From Methylovulum psychrotolerans (GTDB lineage Bacteria > Pseudomonadota > Gammaproteobacteria > Methylococcales > Methylomonadaceae), in contig NZ_PGFZ01000008.1 of the NCBI RefSeq assembly GCF_002923755.1, positions 1 to 58,503 on the forward strand: 58,503 nt of DNA. The letters are read 5' to 3'. Below, piece by piece: positions 8,708-16,841 of this stretch. Position numbers and translations under genes: made by a program. The notes beneath the pieces are model-generated. The model saw nothing but the letters and a program-made list of their open reading frames with translations. It made no database searches and was not told the origin of the DNA. Position 1 is the first letter of the stretch. Each line of letters starts with the position of its first letter.

Positions 8708-10657
8708 ATGTCAGAAAAAGCGAATTCACCAGCGACGGCAACAGACACTGAAATTGTGCGGGCTGCTATCCATCCCGCTATCGGTATTGCGCGGGTCGGT
8801 AACAGTGCGGACGAATTTTTTATCGGCCCACAAGTAACGGAACCGCCAGCGGCACCGTTGGGGTTTTACCGTGATCCTCAAGGGGCGCTCAAACGCCAAG
8901 CCGCGCAATTCCGCATTTACGGCTATAACGCCGCTGGCGAAGTCGTCGGCGAATTGACCGCCGATTCGGCGGACATCCAATGGACGGCCCATGTCGCCAA
9001 CCGCAAAGCTGCATGGTACCAATGGCAAATTGCTATGGATATTCCCGAAGCCGCCACCACGGTATTGCCGTTACGCAATGCCACAATAACCGACCCTGCC
9101 GCCCGCGAAAGCTTGGTGATTGATGGCGGGGTGCAGTCGGTCGGCGGCAAAAACGCCGCCGGGGCTGTGTTTGAGGGCATGTTTACAGGTGTTCCGGTCT
9201 ATTTGGGCGAATTGCGTACCGATGACGCAGGGCGTTTGTTGTTTTTGGGCGGACATGGTGTGTCCGCTTCCCCGACTGACAGCCCTATCTATATTGATAG
9301 TGATCCGAACAGCTTTATCAATGCCGACGGTTGGTATGATGATATGTCTGATGGCCCGGTCAGCGCCACGGTCAGTATTGCGGGCCGCCCCATCCCGGTA
9401 GAATCGGCTTGGGTCGTGACCGCCCCGCCGGATTACGCGCCGCAGCTTAAGGCCGAACGCACCCTGTATGACCTGCTCTATGATTTGTATGTGCAAGCGG
9501 GCTGGTTAACCGCACCGTCGCCCATTTCCTTTACGCAGGATGTCTATCCGATTTTACAGCGTTTGTCAGGCTTGCAATGGGTTAACCAAGGTTTTGCCAC
9601 CCAATTTGGTTTTGGCGGACAGAATGATTTTGAAGACCCTGAGTACATCGCCAAATTGACGTGGCAACCCGCCCCTGGCGAATACGATGTATACCAAGAA
9701 CTGCGCCGCCAAATTTTTAACAGTTTCCGTAGCCCCATTAAGACAGACAGCAACCAATTGCCGTGGCCTTGGGTCTATGGCGATGCGATGGATGTGCCTG
9801 CCGGTGATAGCCCCCGCCAGAACGCCACCATTACCGCTACCCAATACGGCATCTTGCAACAGTGGGTGGCGGGCGCTTTTATCGCCGATTGGGGCATGAT
9901 CTTGCCGCCTGCTAGCCTAGACGACGTGCCCTTGTCGGAGCAGCCCGCGATGCTCGACCGCGCGGCGTTGGACTTCTGTTTGGCGGATGCCTTTCACCCT
10001 GGCTGCGAAATGACGTGGCCGATGCGCCATTTGACGCTATACAAGCTGCCGTTTCGGATTAAAGAACGCCCCGCTGATGTCCCCGAACCCAATTACGGGC
10101 CGACGTTAGACCAACAACAAGCCTTAGCGGCTGACGGCCCGTTGTACCTGCAAGGCCCCGGCGACATAGGCCGTTGGATGGGCTTGCCTTGGCAAGCTGA
10201 CACCGCCTATTGCCGTGCCGGTTATGATACCGCTTATGACCCTTTCCAACCTACTTTCTGGCCGGCCCGCGTTCCCAACCAAGTGCTGAGCGACAGCGAT
10301 TATGCTATCGTCACCGATCCCGGCCAAAGCCCAGCAGTCCGCCAAGAGGCTTTTGCTAACCGCACCAATTGGAACCAGCCGTTACAGGGCAGCACCGCCC
10401 AACAGATGGAGCAAATGGTGCGTATTTTCGGTTCTATGGGCTTGTTGGAGGAACGGATTGGTTTGCCGGATGACCCCGACTTTCCCGCTGTGATGCTGGT
10501 GGCTTCTTACGGGCCGGATGTCGCCCCAGCGGATACCTTGACACCGCAAGCCGTCACCTTAATGGCCACGCCCCGGACAAAAGCGTCCAAAGGCGCGAAT
10601 TTTACGGCTCAAGAAGCCCAAGATGCGCCGTTACCTGTCCGCCACACCAAAAAATAA
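8708..10657 (+). CDS. LodA/GoxA-family cysteine tryptophylquinone-dependent oxidase
   Basis: Family members (lysine epsilon-oxidase LodA, glycine oxidase GoxA) oxidatively deaminate amino acids and release H2O2 and ammonia, and some act as antibacterial proteins. The 649-residue protein begins its domain with AAIHPAIGIARVGNSADEF, the diagnostic start of this family. The two residues expected to form the quinone cofactor are visible as Cys502 in WQADTAYCRAGYD and Trp518 in PTFWPARVPN. Their 16-residue spacing resembles that reported for GoxA rather than LodA, as I recall, so the substrate cannot be fixed. There is no N-terminal signal peptide; export in the family is atypical. The flavoprotein needed for cofactor maturation is encoded directly downstream and overlaps the end. 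Confidence 0.9.
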   Translation: MSEKANSPATATDTEIVRAAIHPAIGIARVGNSADEFFIGPQVTEPPAAPLGFYRDPQGALKRQAAQFRIYGYNAAGEVVGELTADSADIQWTAHVANRKAAWYQWQIAMDIPEAATTVLPLRNATITDPAARESLVIDGGVQSVGGKNAAGAVFEGMFTGVPVYLGELRTDDAGRLLFLGGHGVSASPTDSPIYIDSDPNSFINADGWYDDMSDGPVSATVSIAGRPIPVESAWVVTAPPDYAPQLKAERTLYDLLYDLYVQAGWLTAPSPISFTQDVYPILQRLSGLQWVNQGFATQFGFGGQNDFEDPEYIAKLTWQPAPGEYDVYQELRRQIFNSFRSPIKTDSNQLPWPWVYGDAMDVPAGDSPRQNATITATQYGILQQWVAGAFIADWGMILPPASLDDVPLSEQPAMLDRAALDFCLADAFHPGCEMTWPMRHLTLYKLPFRIKERPADVPEPNYGPTLDQQQALAADGPLYLQGPGDIGRWMGLPWQADTAYCRAGYDTAYDPFQPTFWPARVPNQVLSDSDYAIVTDPGQSPAVRQEAFANRTNWNQPLQGSTAQQMEQMVRIFGSMGLLEERIGLPDDPDFPAVMLVASYGPDVAPADTLTPQAVTLMATPRTKASKGANFTAQEAQDAPLPVRHTKK

Positions 10658-11771
10658 GCGCGTGGAGTGGTTTGATGCGGTCATCGTCGGGGCGGGGCCG
10701 GCAGGCGCGGCCACCGCCCTGACCCTAGCCAAAGCGGGTCAGCGGGTTTTACTCGCTGACGCGGCAAGCAAAGCCTTCCGTATTGGCGAAGGCTTGCCGC
10801 CGTCGGCGCGTTCGCTGTTACGCGAGTTGGGGGTCTTGGAGAATTTCTTGGCGGACGGGCATCGGCTCAGTCACGGCAGTTTATCCGCCTGGGGATCGGC
10901 GCAATTGCACTGCCAAGATTTCTTCCGGCACTTGCAAGGCCAAGGCTATCAATTGGATAGGCGGCGCTTCGAGCAGTTGTTATGGGTTGCTGTCTGTGCA
11001 GCAGGAGCCGAATTGCGCCAAGACACGCGTATAGAAGTCTTAGCGCACCCGCCTGGGCAAGATTTTGCGTTAAACGCCCACCAGTCCGGCTTAACCGTAC
11101 CGCTCCAGTGCCGCTGGCTGGTCGATGCGGGCGGCAGACGTAGCCGCATTGCACGGGGGCAAGGCAGTACCCGCCACGCTGCCGACCGTCTGGCCGCTTT
11201 TTACAGTGTGTTACAAACGACGGAAGCGGGCGACTATGACGGGCGTACTTGGCTTGAAGCCACTCCGGCAGGTTGGTGGTATAGCGCGTTGCTGCCTACA
11301 GGCGGGCGTTTAGTCGCCTATCTGACCGATTTGGATTTGGCCGATAAGCGGCAACTGCTGTCCGTCGCCGGATTTACCGGACATTTGGCGCAAACCCGGC
11401 ATTTATCGGCTTTATGCGCCCAACACCGCTATGCCGTCTGCACCAAACCGCAGGGCGTGGACGCTTCCAGTGGCCGCCTAGACCAGTTTATCGGCAGGCA
11501 ATGGCTAGCCGTCGGCGATGCCGCCCTGTCGTTCGACCCGCTGTCTTCCCAAGGCATCGCCAACGCGTTGTATACTGGCATACAAGCAGGCCAAGCCATC
11601 ACCGCCGCCTTAAACGGCAACCCCCAAGCCCCCGTCGCCTACGCGCGGCATCTGGGTGATATATATCAAGCGTATTTACAAAACCGCCATTATTATTATG
11701 GCTTGGAAAACCGTTGGGCAGAGCTGCCGTTTTGGCGGCGGCGGGGTGTGGTAACGGCCTTAACGGGTTGA
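10623..11771 (+). CDS. LodB-type FAD-dependent maturation protein (tryptophan-modifying)
   Basis: A 382-residue flavoprotein of the FAD-binding monooxygenase fold. The Rossmann motif DAVIVGAGPAGAATALTLAKAG lies near residues 19-40 and the second FAD-contact motif WLAVGDAALSFDPLSSQGI near 295-313. In LodA/LodB pairs the flavoprotein hydroxylates the precursor Trp so that the cysteine tryptophylquinone can form, and the oxidase is inactive without it. The ATG at 10623 overlaps the oxidase gene by 35 bases; a GTG at 10662 just after the oxidase stop is an alternative start, and neither has a strong ribosome-binding site. Tight linkage supports translational coupling. Confidence 0.88.
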   Translation: MRRYLSATPKNKRVEWFDAVIVGAGPAGAATALTLAKAGQRVLLADAASKAFRIGEGLPPSARSLLRELGVLENFLADGHRLSHGSLSAWGSAQLHCQDFFRHLQGQGYQLDRRRFEQLLWVAVCAAGAELRQDTRIEVLAHPPGQDFALNAHQSGLTVPLQCRWLVDAGGRRSRIARGQGSTRHAADRLAAFYSVLQTTEAGDYDGRTWLEATPAGWWYSALLPTGGRLVAYLTDLDLADKRQLLSVAGFTGHLAQTRHLSALCAQHRYAVCTKPQGVDASSGRLDQFIGRQWLAVGDAALSFDPLSSQGIANALYTGIQAGQAITAALNGNPQAPVAYARHLGDIYQAYLQNRHYYYGLENRWAELPFWRRRGVVTALTG

Positions 11772-11925
11772 TGCGCCGAAGTGCCCAATAATATCGCGCT
11801 GCCTGTTGGTGGCTTTGAAAATCAGTCTATTAATGACGGCAAGCGGCTTCGCTAAAGCCTGTCAAGCGGTACGCCCCTACCCGTAATTAGGCATCAACTA
11901 CATATACTTAGATCCGAACACAGTT

Positions 11926-12711
11926 ATGCCAAAGCACAAACCGACACATAAATCTAATCGCTGCACCAAATGCGCTACCGAAAACCCAGAAAACACAATC
12001 CAATGTATTTCGTGCGGCAATGTCATATTAGCCCAATATGACAACCTAATCTCAATCGCGACTTTATTATTACTCATTGTAGGTAACTTTGTTTCTTCTG
12101 TAACTTTAGGTTATCCGCAGCGTTCAGCGTTCGTTAATGAAGTGGCTTATCAAATGTTTCCGGCAATCGCCATCGTAACTTTGCTGGTCAAATTAGCACA
12201 GAAACAGAGAAGCCCTGGCAGAAACGTTGTGCAAGAGTTGGTGGCCCTATATTCAGATGTAGGGGGAAGGTTGCTTATTCTCATGCTTGTCCCTTTAGTC
12301 ATCTGGTTACTTACATTGGTTAATGGTAGTGGCCAGTTAAATTTAGAGCCGCACAAAGTTGTGCTACTTCAACTTTCAATCGGTTTAGCCGTCAGTTACC
12401 TTTTTTTATATTTCTCCCATCTCGGCTCAGCGTTTTTTGCCTTGAATGTACAGAATGCCATTACGGCCACGCGTGATGCCCGCCTTCAACTCAGAAAAAA
12501 CGCCTACATAAAAAAGATGGCCCGTCTCTCGGCTATTCACAAACATCAGCAGTATCAGAGTGAACTCGACTTAGGCTTCTTCGCCAAGGGCTATGCCTAT
12601 CAATTTGATATGACACCTGAGCAAGGCGAGCAAATGCTACAGTCTGTCGATCCGTATGAGTTTTCCCTATTTGAAGCAGTCTGCATAAAGGAGATTTTCC
12701 AACTTAATTGA
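11926..12711 (+). CDS. Zinc-ribbon membrane protein, unknown function
   Basis: A 261-residue protein. The N-terminus has CTKCATEN...CISCG (two Cys-x-x-Cys pairs, about residues 13-31), a zinc-ribbon of the type often found at the start of bacterial membrane proteins. It is followed by hydrophobic segments near residues 42-62, 75-90, 112-130 and 145-165 and then a soluble, charged C-terminal third containing AYQFDMTPEQGEQML. The codon use is more AT-rich than that of the neighbours. It is isolated between the oxidase pair and ychJ. No family with a known function is recognised. Confidence 0.7.
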   Translation: MPKHKPTHKSNRCTKCATENPENTIQCISCGNVILAQYDNLISIATLLLLIVGNFVSSVTLGYPQRSAFVNEVAYQMFPAIAIVTLLVKLAQKQRSPGRNVVQELVALYSDVGGRLLILMLVPLVIWLLTLVNGSGQLNLEPHKVVLLQLSIGLAVSYLFLYFSHLGSAFFALNVQNAITATRDARLQLRKNAYIKKMARLSAIHKHQQYQSELDLGFFAKGYAYQFDMTPEQGEQMLQSVDPYEFSLFEAVCIKEIFQLN

Positions 12712-12755
12712 TGTGAACTTCAGCCCAAGTAAGAACCGTGACAGGATATAACAGC

Positions 12756-13052
12756 TCATTTGCAAAAAGACTTTTGCACCACTAAGTATAGCCAGTATTG
12801 CAAGCTGTCGTTATGCTCGCGCATGGCATCGGCGAGTTGTGGTTGAGTCGGTGGAGGCTTGCCCCGCCCAAACCTAACTGACTTAAAGTTAGGGCTTGTT
12901 TGGGAAAGATGCTGTCGCCAGAATAGCGGATGGCAGTTTGTTACCGTCTTGAAAAAGTAAGCGGTTTGGTTGGCATTAAGCAAAGACGCGCGTACCATTG
13001 TCGGTAGCCATTTCTGCAACCTGAACTGCTTAGCCTTGTAGGATGCCTTCAC
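12756..13052 (-). CDS. Doubtful small ORF in the gap before ychJ
   Basis: The gap 12712-13090 (about 380 bases) contains only this ORF of 98 residues. It starts with GTG and has a GGAGG just upstream, but the product has no recognisable domain, an odd composition (many Phe, Gln, His, Pro) and no partner gene. It may equally be decayed transposon or repeat DNA. An inverted repeat CTAACT / AGTTAG around 12870-12895 lies inside it. I see nothing else in this gap. Confidence 0.25.
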   Translation of the reverse strand: MKASYKAKQFRLQKWLPTMVRASLLNANQTAYFFKTVTNCHPLFWRQHLSQTSPNFKSVRFGRGKPPPTQPQLADAMREHNDSLQYWLYLVVQKSFCK

Positions 13053-13090
13053 TGGCTAACGCCTCCAGTTTTAAAAGCTATTAACCTATA

Positions 13091-13570
13091 ATGCCCATGA
13101 TCCCACCCACTCTTTGCCTTTGCGGCTCTGCCCTGAGTTACGCCGACTGTTGCGCCCCTTTCCATAACGGCGACACCATCCCGCCCACTGCCGAGGCTCT
13201 GATGCGTTCGCGGTTTAGTGCTTTTGCCTTGCATAACAGCGCGTATCTGTTGGCGACGTGGGATGTCAGTACCCGCCCGGTTGGGTTGGATTTGGCAAAT
13301 GACCCCAGCCAGTGGTTGCGCTTGGAGATTGTCGGCACGAAAAAAGGGGGGGTAAGCGACAGTAAAGGCCAAGTGAGCTTTAATGCCTATTACAGACAAC
13401 ATGGCAAAGACGGGGTGATGGCCGAGACTAGCCGGTTTCGCAAGGTCGCCAACCGCTGGTTTTATGTCGATGGGGTGGTGGCCGATACGGCGAAAACGGC
13501 GGCAGCACCTAGCAAGAACGGCTTGTGTCCGTGTGGGAGCGGTAAGAAGTTTAAGCGCTGTTGTGGCTGA
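13091..13570 (+). CDS. ychJ: YchJ family SEC-C motif protein
   Basis: A 159-residue protein with a metal-binding SEC-C-like motif at each end: CLCGSALSYADCCAPF near the N-terminus and CPCGSGKKFKRCCG as the last residues. Between them is the YchJ/UPF0225 core (MRSRFSAFAL, WLRLEIV, FNAYYRQ, SRFRKVANRWFYVDG), an NTF2-like fold. The C-terminal SEC-C motif in SecA binds zinc and SecB or ribosomes; the cellular role of YchJ itself is not established. Length is normal. It converges with hemH. Confidence 0.88.
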   Translation: MPMIPPTLCLCGSALSYADCCAPFHNGDTIPPTAEALMRSRFSAFALHNSAYLLATWDVSTRPVGLDLANDPSQWLRLEIVGTKKGGVSDSKGQVSFNAYYRQHGKDGVMAETSRFRKVANRWFYVDGVVADTAKTAAAPSKNGLCPCGSGKKFKRCCG

Positions 13571-13648
13571 GGTTTTTACCCAGCCCCAAGCAGCCAAAAG
13601 CTGTTAGTGATTCGACAGGTTCACCACGAGCGGCTTTTCGGCGTTAGC

Positions 13649-14614
13649 CTAAAGACCCAGCACCGCAAGCAAGGCCTGGGCATGGGCAGTGCTGTCATTT
13701 AAGCAGCCGATATAGCGGTAGGCTTCGCCGCCTGCTTCCATGAATATGGCTCGGTTTTCCATGGCGATTTCTTCCAAGGTCTCCAGGCAATCGACGGCAA
13801 AGCCGGGGCAGACCATATCGACGGTGGTAACGCCTAATCCGGGTAGGGCTTGCAGGGTGTCCACGCAATAGGGTTTCAGCCATTCGGCCTTACCAAAACG
13901 CGATTGGAAGACGATTTTCCAATCCTGCTCGCTTAAGCCTAACTGCTCGGCCAGTAGGGCGGCAGTTTTATGGCAGTGGTGGAAATACGGGTCGCCCCAT
14001 TGGGTCAATTGCTCCGGCAAGCCGTGGAAAGACATCACCAGCAAGGCGTTTTTTGGCTGTTCGCGCCACGCTTGGCGGATGCTGTCGGCGACGGCGGCAA
14101 TGTAGGCCGGGTGTTGGTGATAATCGCTGATGAAGCGGAAACTGGGCAAGTGCCGCCATTGGTCCAGTTCTTTCACCAAATCATCATAAATGGATGCGGT
14201 GGTGGTCGAGGAATATTGCGGATATAAGGGTAAGACCAGCACCTCTTCTATACCCTGTTCCTTAAGTACGCGCAATTGGCTGGCGATGGATGGCTCGCCA
14301 TAGCGCATCGCATAAGTGACGGTTATATCCCGCCCTGCCAGTTGCGCGGCCAGTTCGGCACTTAATTGGCGGGTGAAAAAGGTCAGCGGTGAGCCTTTGT
14401 CGGCATCCCAGATTTTTTGGTAGGCTTTGGTGGATTTGCCCGGACGGAACGGCAAGACCACCCCGTGCAAAATCAGCCACCACAGCGGTCTGGGTAAGTT
14501 AACCACCCGTGGGTCCCAAAGAAATTCTTTTAGAAACCGCCGCACGGCAGGCACGGTGGGCGCACTGGGCGAGCCTAGGTTCGCCAGGATAATCGCAGTC
14601 TTTGGGGCGGGCAT
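13649..14614 (-). CDS. hemH: Ferrochelatase
   Basis: Inserts Fe2+ into protoporphyrin IX, the last step of heme b synthesis. The 321-residue length is as usual for bacterial HemH. Conserved features include ILANLGSP near the start, LPLYPQYSSTT in the middle, MSFHGLPE with the metal-site His (about residue 194), FQSRFGKAEWLKPY and the C-terminal VCPGFAVDCLETLEE block with the metal-site Glu. It is followed upstream by folE and dusA in the same direction with short gaps (9 and 29 bases), suggesting an operon. The heme A synthase at 31.1 kb uses its product after farnesylation. Confidence 0.95.
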   Translation of the reverse strand: MPAPKTAIILANLGSPSAPTVPAVRRFLKEFLWDPRVVNLPRPLWWLILHGVVLPFRPGKSTKAYQKIWDADKGSPLTFFTRQLSAELAAQLAGRDITVTYAMRYGEPSIASQLRVLKEQGIEEVLVLPLYPQYSSTTTASIYDDLVKELDQWRHLPSFRFISDYHQHPAYIAAVADSIRQAWREQPKNALLVMSFHGLPEQLTQWGDPYFHHCHKTAALLAEQLGLSEQDWKIVFQSRFGKAEWLKPYCVDTLQALPGLGVTTVDMVCPGFAVDCLETLEEIAMENRAIFMEAGGEAYRYIGCLNDSTAHAQALLAVLGL

Positions 14615-14623
14615 CAGTATCCT

Positions 14624-15166
14624 CTATCGGTTAATCAAGTTTAAGAACTCGGTACGCGTGCTGATGTGTTGGCGGAAAATTCCGGTCATCACCGAGGTGG
14701 TCATCACCGAGTTTTGTTTTTCTACGCCGCGCATCATCATGCACAAATGCTTGGCTTCAATGACCACCGCCACGCCGCGCGCGCCGGTCGCTTGCTCAAT
14801 GGCATCGGCAATTTGTTTGGTGAGTTTTTCTTGGATTTGCAAACGGCGGGCGTACATATCGACAATACGCGCGACTTTCGACAGCCCCATCACTTTGCCT
14901 TGGGGCAGATAGCCGACATGGCATTTGCCGATGAACGGCAATAAATGGTGTTCGCATAAGGAATACAGTTCAATATCCTTAACAATGACCATATCTTCGG
15001 TATCGGCAGAAAAAATTGCCCCGTTCAGGACTTCTTCTAAGGTTTTTTCATAACCGTTATTTAAAAATTTAAACGCCTTGGCGGCCCGTTTAGGGGTATC
15101 GATTAAACCTTCACGGCTTAAATCTTCCCCAACCGCTTCGATAATTTTGGCGAAATGTTCTTCCAC
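14624..15166 (-). CDS. folE: GTP cyclohydrolase I
   Basis: Converts GTP to 7,8-dihydroneopterin triphosphate, the first step of folate and pterin synthesis. The 180-residue protein has the zinc ligands in [22 protein letters not shown] (Cys-x-x-His) and the later Cys in [15 protein letters not shown], and the substrate motif [19 protein letters not shown]. Length fits the short bacterial form. It lies 9 bases upstream of hemH and 29 bases downstream of dusA, all on the minus strand. Folate-linked C1 carriers matter in a methylotroph, but this gene is also universal. Confidence 0.96.
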   Translation of the reverse strand: MEEHFAKIIEAVGEDLSREGLIDTPKRAAKAFKFLNNGYEKTLEEVLNGAIFSADTEDMVIVKDIELYSLCEHHLLPFIGKCHVGYLPQGKVMGLSKVARIVDMYARRLQIQEKLTKQIADAIEQATGARGVAVVIEAKHLCMMMRGVEKQNSVMTTSVMTGIFRQHISTRTEFLNLINR

Positions 15167-15195
15167 GTCATTTAATCCTGTTATAAAAAAGCCGA

Positions 15196-16188
15196 TCAGT
15201 ATACATCAGGAACGGTAAATTTTAATGCCTGCAACAGCACCGCCTCGTCCGCGCCGGGTTTATTGGCGTGTTCGCTCAGGTAACGCCGCCAGCCCCGCGC
15301 CCCGTATTGCTCATGGAACAAGCCTAAAATATGCCGGGTAACGCTGTGCAGGCGTAGCCCTAACGCCAGTTGGCCGCTAATATATGGCAACAGGGCATGG
15401 ACGGCTTCGCTACGGCTTAAGCTGGCGCGGCTATCGGCAAACAGCCGTTGGTCGGCTTCCGCCAAGATAAACGGGTTTTGGTAAGCTTCGCGCCCGATCA
15501 TCACCCCGTCAACCTGTTGCAAAATGACTTCGGCTTGCGCTAAAGAAGTCACACCGCCATTCAATATAATGTCCAAGTGTGGAAAGTCAATTTTAAGTTG
15601 GTAGACCACATCATAACGCAAAGGCGGGATTTCGCGGTTTTCTTTCGGCGACAGGCCGCTTAACCACGCTTTCCGCGCATGGATAATAAACGTCCGGCAA
15701 CCCGCCGCCGCCACTGTGCCGACAAAATGCACCAATTCTTCGTAAGAGTCCTTATCATCAATGCCGATGCGCGATTTGACCGTGACCGGAATCGTCACCG
15801 CCGCCGCCATCGCCGCCACGCACTCGGCGACCAGTTCTGGTTCGGCCATCAAACACGCGCCGAACCGTCCGTTCTGGACACGGTCACTGGGGCAACCGAC
15901 ATTGAGATTGACTTCGTCATAGCCATAATCTTCGGCCATTTTCGCGCAAATCGCCAATTCACGCGGATTGCTGCCCCCCAATTGCAAAGCCACCGGATGC
16001 TCGGCAGCGTGGTATTGCAAAAAGCGGTGGTGGTCGCCGTGGATCAACGCCCCGGTAGTGACCATTTCGGTATATAAAAAAGCGTTTTTGGAGAGCAGGC
16101 GATGGAAATAGCGGCAGTGCCGGTCTGTCCAGTCCATCATAGGGGCTATGCAGAGGGTGCGGGGGGGATGGGAGGGGATTAAATTCAT
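15196..16188 (-). CDS. dusA: tRNA-dihydrouridine(20/20a) synthase
   Basis: FMN enzyme that reduces uridines 20 and 20a in the D-loop of tRNA using NADPH. The 330-residue protein has the Dus signatures: [18 protein letters not shown] at the start, [21 protein letters not shown] with the catalytic Cys in NVGCPS context, [29 protein letters not shown] (diagnostic for DusA) and ILNGGV / [13 protein letters not shown] for phosphate binding. The start ATG overlaps the stop of the small Fic-like ORF upstream as ATGA, so the two are probably translationally coupled. Confidence 0.95.
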   Translation of the reverse strand: MNLIPSHPPRTLCIAPMMDWTDRHCRYFHRLLSKNAFLYTEMVTTGALIHGDHHRFLQYHAAEHPVALQLGGSNPRELAICAKMAEDYGYDEVNLNVGCPSDRVQNGRFGACLMAEPELVAECVAAMAAAVTIPVTVKSRIGIDDKDSYEELVHFVGTVAAAGCRTFIIHARKAWLSGLSPKENREIPPLRYDVVYQLKIDFPHLDIILNGGVTSLAQAEVILQQVDGVMIGREAYQNPFILAEADQRLFADSRASLSRSEAVHALLPYISGQLALGLRLHSVTRHILGLFHEQYGARGWRRYLSEHANKPGADEAVLLQALKFTVPDVY

Positions 16189-16364
16189 AACGCTTTATTG
16201 CTGATAAGTTCGACGGTCAATTGCCGCTTGGCCTCGTTACCCAGATGTTTGCAGGCACCGAACAATAGCCCTGCATCCAACAGCAAACGTTGTCCGCTTG
16301 CGTGAGTTTTGGCGGGGGCATTGCTAAAATGCGGCCAGTCCGCCTGTTGCCAGTTCCATTTCAT
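16185..16364 (-). CDS. Stand-alone Fic N-terminal (DUF4172-like) fragment
   Basis: A 59-residue ORF beginning [13 protein letters not shown] and continuing with [16 protein letters not shown] and [11 protein letters not shown]. This is the N-terminal domain that precedes the Fic AMPylase domain in larger proteins; the catalytic HPFxxGNGR part is absent. A good AGGAG ribosome-binding site (16372-16376) precedes the ATG, and the stop overlaps the dusA start, so it appears to be translated. It is either a truncated fic remnant that now serves as a leader for dusA, or a retained regulatory domain. A perfect 11-base inverted repeat lies just upstream (16383-16417). Confidence 0.65.
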   Translation of the reverse strand: MKWNWQQADWPHFSNAPAKTHASGQRLLLDAGLLFGACKHLGNEAKRQLTVELISNKAL

Positions 16365-16382
16365 AAGTTATAGCTCCTGTTT

Positions 16383-16417
16383 CTATAACGCATAATATGG
16401 CAAATAATGCGTTATAG
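16383..16417. promoter_or_regulatory. Operator-like inverted repeat upstream of the Fic-fragment/dusA unit
   Basis: CTATAACGCAT (16383-16393) and ATGCGTTATAG (16407-16417) are perfect 11-base inverted arms separated by 13 bases. The arrangement and the position upstream of the ribosome-binding site suggest a binding site for a dimeric regulator. Full-length fic genes of this type often carry their own winged-helix domain, so this could be a leftover autoregulatory site; that is inference. Confidence 0.5.
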
Positions 16418-16618
16418 GAAGTGCTTTTATGCCTCATTTTAGCAATGCGCATAAAAAGGCATCGGCAAATGGCCATCATAGTTAAGGCATTCTTCCTCTG
16501 GGGATGCGGATATCCTGTCCGTCCAAAATCCCATGTACCGGAACACCGCCCGCCGATCCATAAGTACGCTGTCGGGTAGTTTATAACCGATATTCCTAAA
16601 AATTTTATATGTTATATG

Positions 16619-16770
16619 ACGTTACGCAGTAACGTACTTTACTCCCGTTTGCCGCGCTGAGCATCGCAGGTTTTGTCGGAATAAGCCCGTAGGGGCGCGG
16701 TAGGTGTGCCACAAAGGGCACAAATACCCAAAGGGCATAAAGGGTAGGGAGGGCACTCTGCCGCCCCTTA
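16619..16770 (-). repeat. Partial copy of the 34.4-34.8 kb mobile repeat
   Basis: From 16619 the sequence GACGTTACGCAGTAAC and the following approximately 60 bases match, in reverse complement, the right end of the element at 34436-34771 (including the ACCTGCGATGCTC stretch). The other terminal repeat is not found, so this copy is truncated or rearranged. The gap 16365-16841 otherwise holds only the inverted repeat at 16383-16417 and short unassigned sequence. Confidence 0.65.
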
Positions 16771-16841
16771 ATCAAGCAGTCACAATTATGCACTAAGCTT
16801 TCCGGTTCAACCTGAATCATTCCAAGACTGGAGACTTTTTA

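Noticed and set aside
13049-13597. 182-codon minus-strand ORF antisense to ychJ
   Set aside because: It mirrors the well-supported SEC-C protein on the plus strand and has no domain.
16443-16562. 40-codon minus-strand ORF upstream of the Fic fragment
   Set aside because: Too short, no domain, and part of it (GGCAAATGGC) is a dispersed sequence also found at 36.8 kb.
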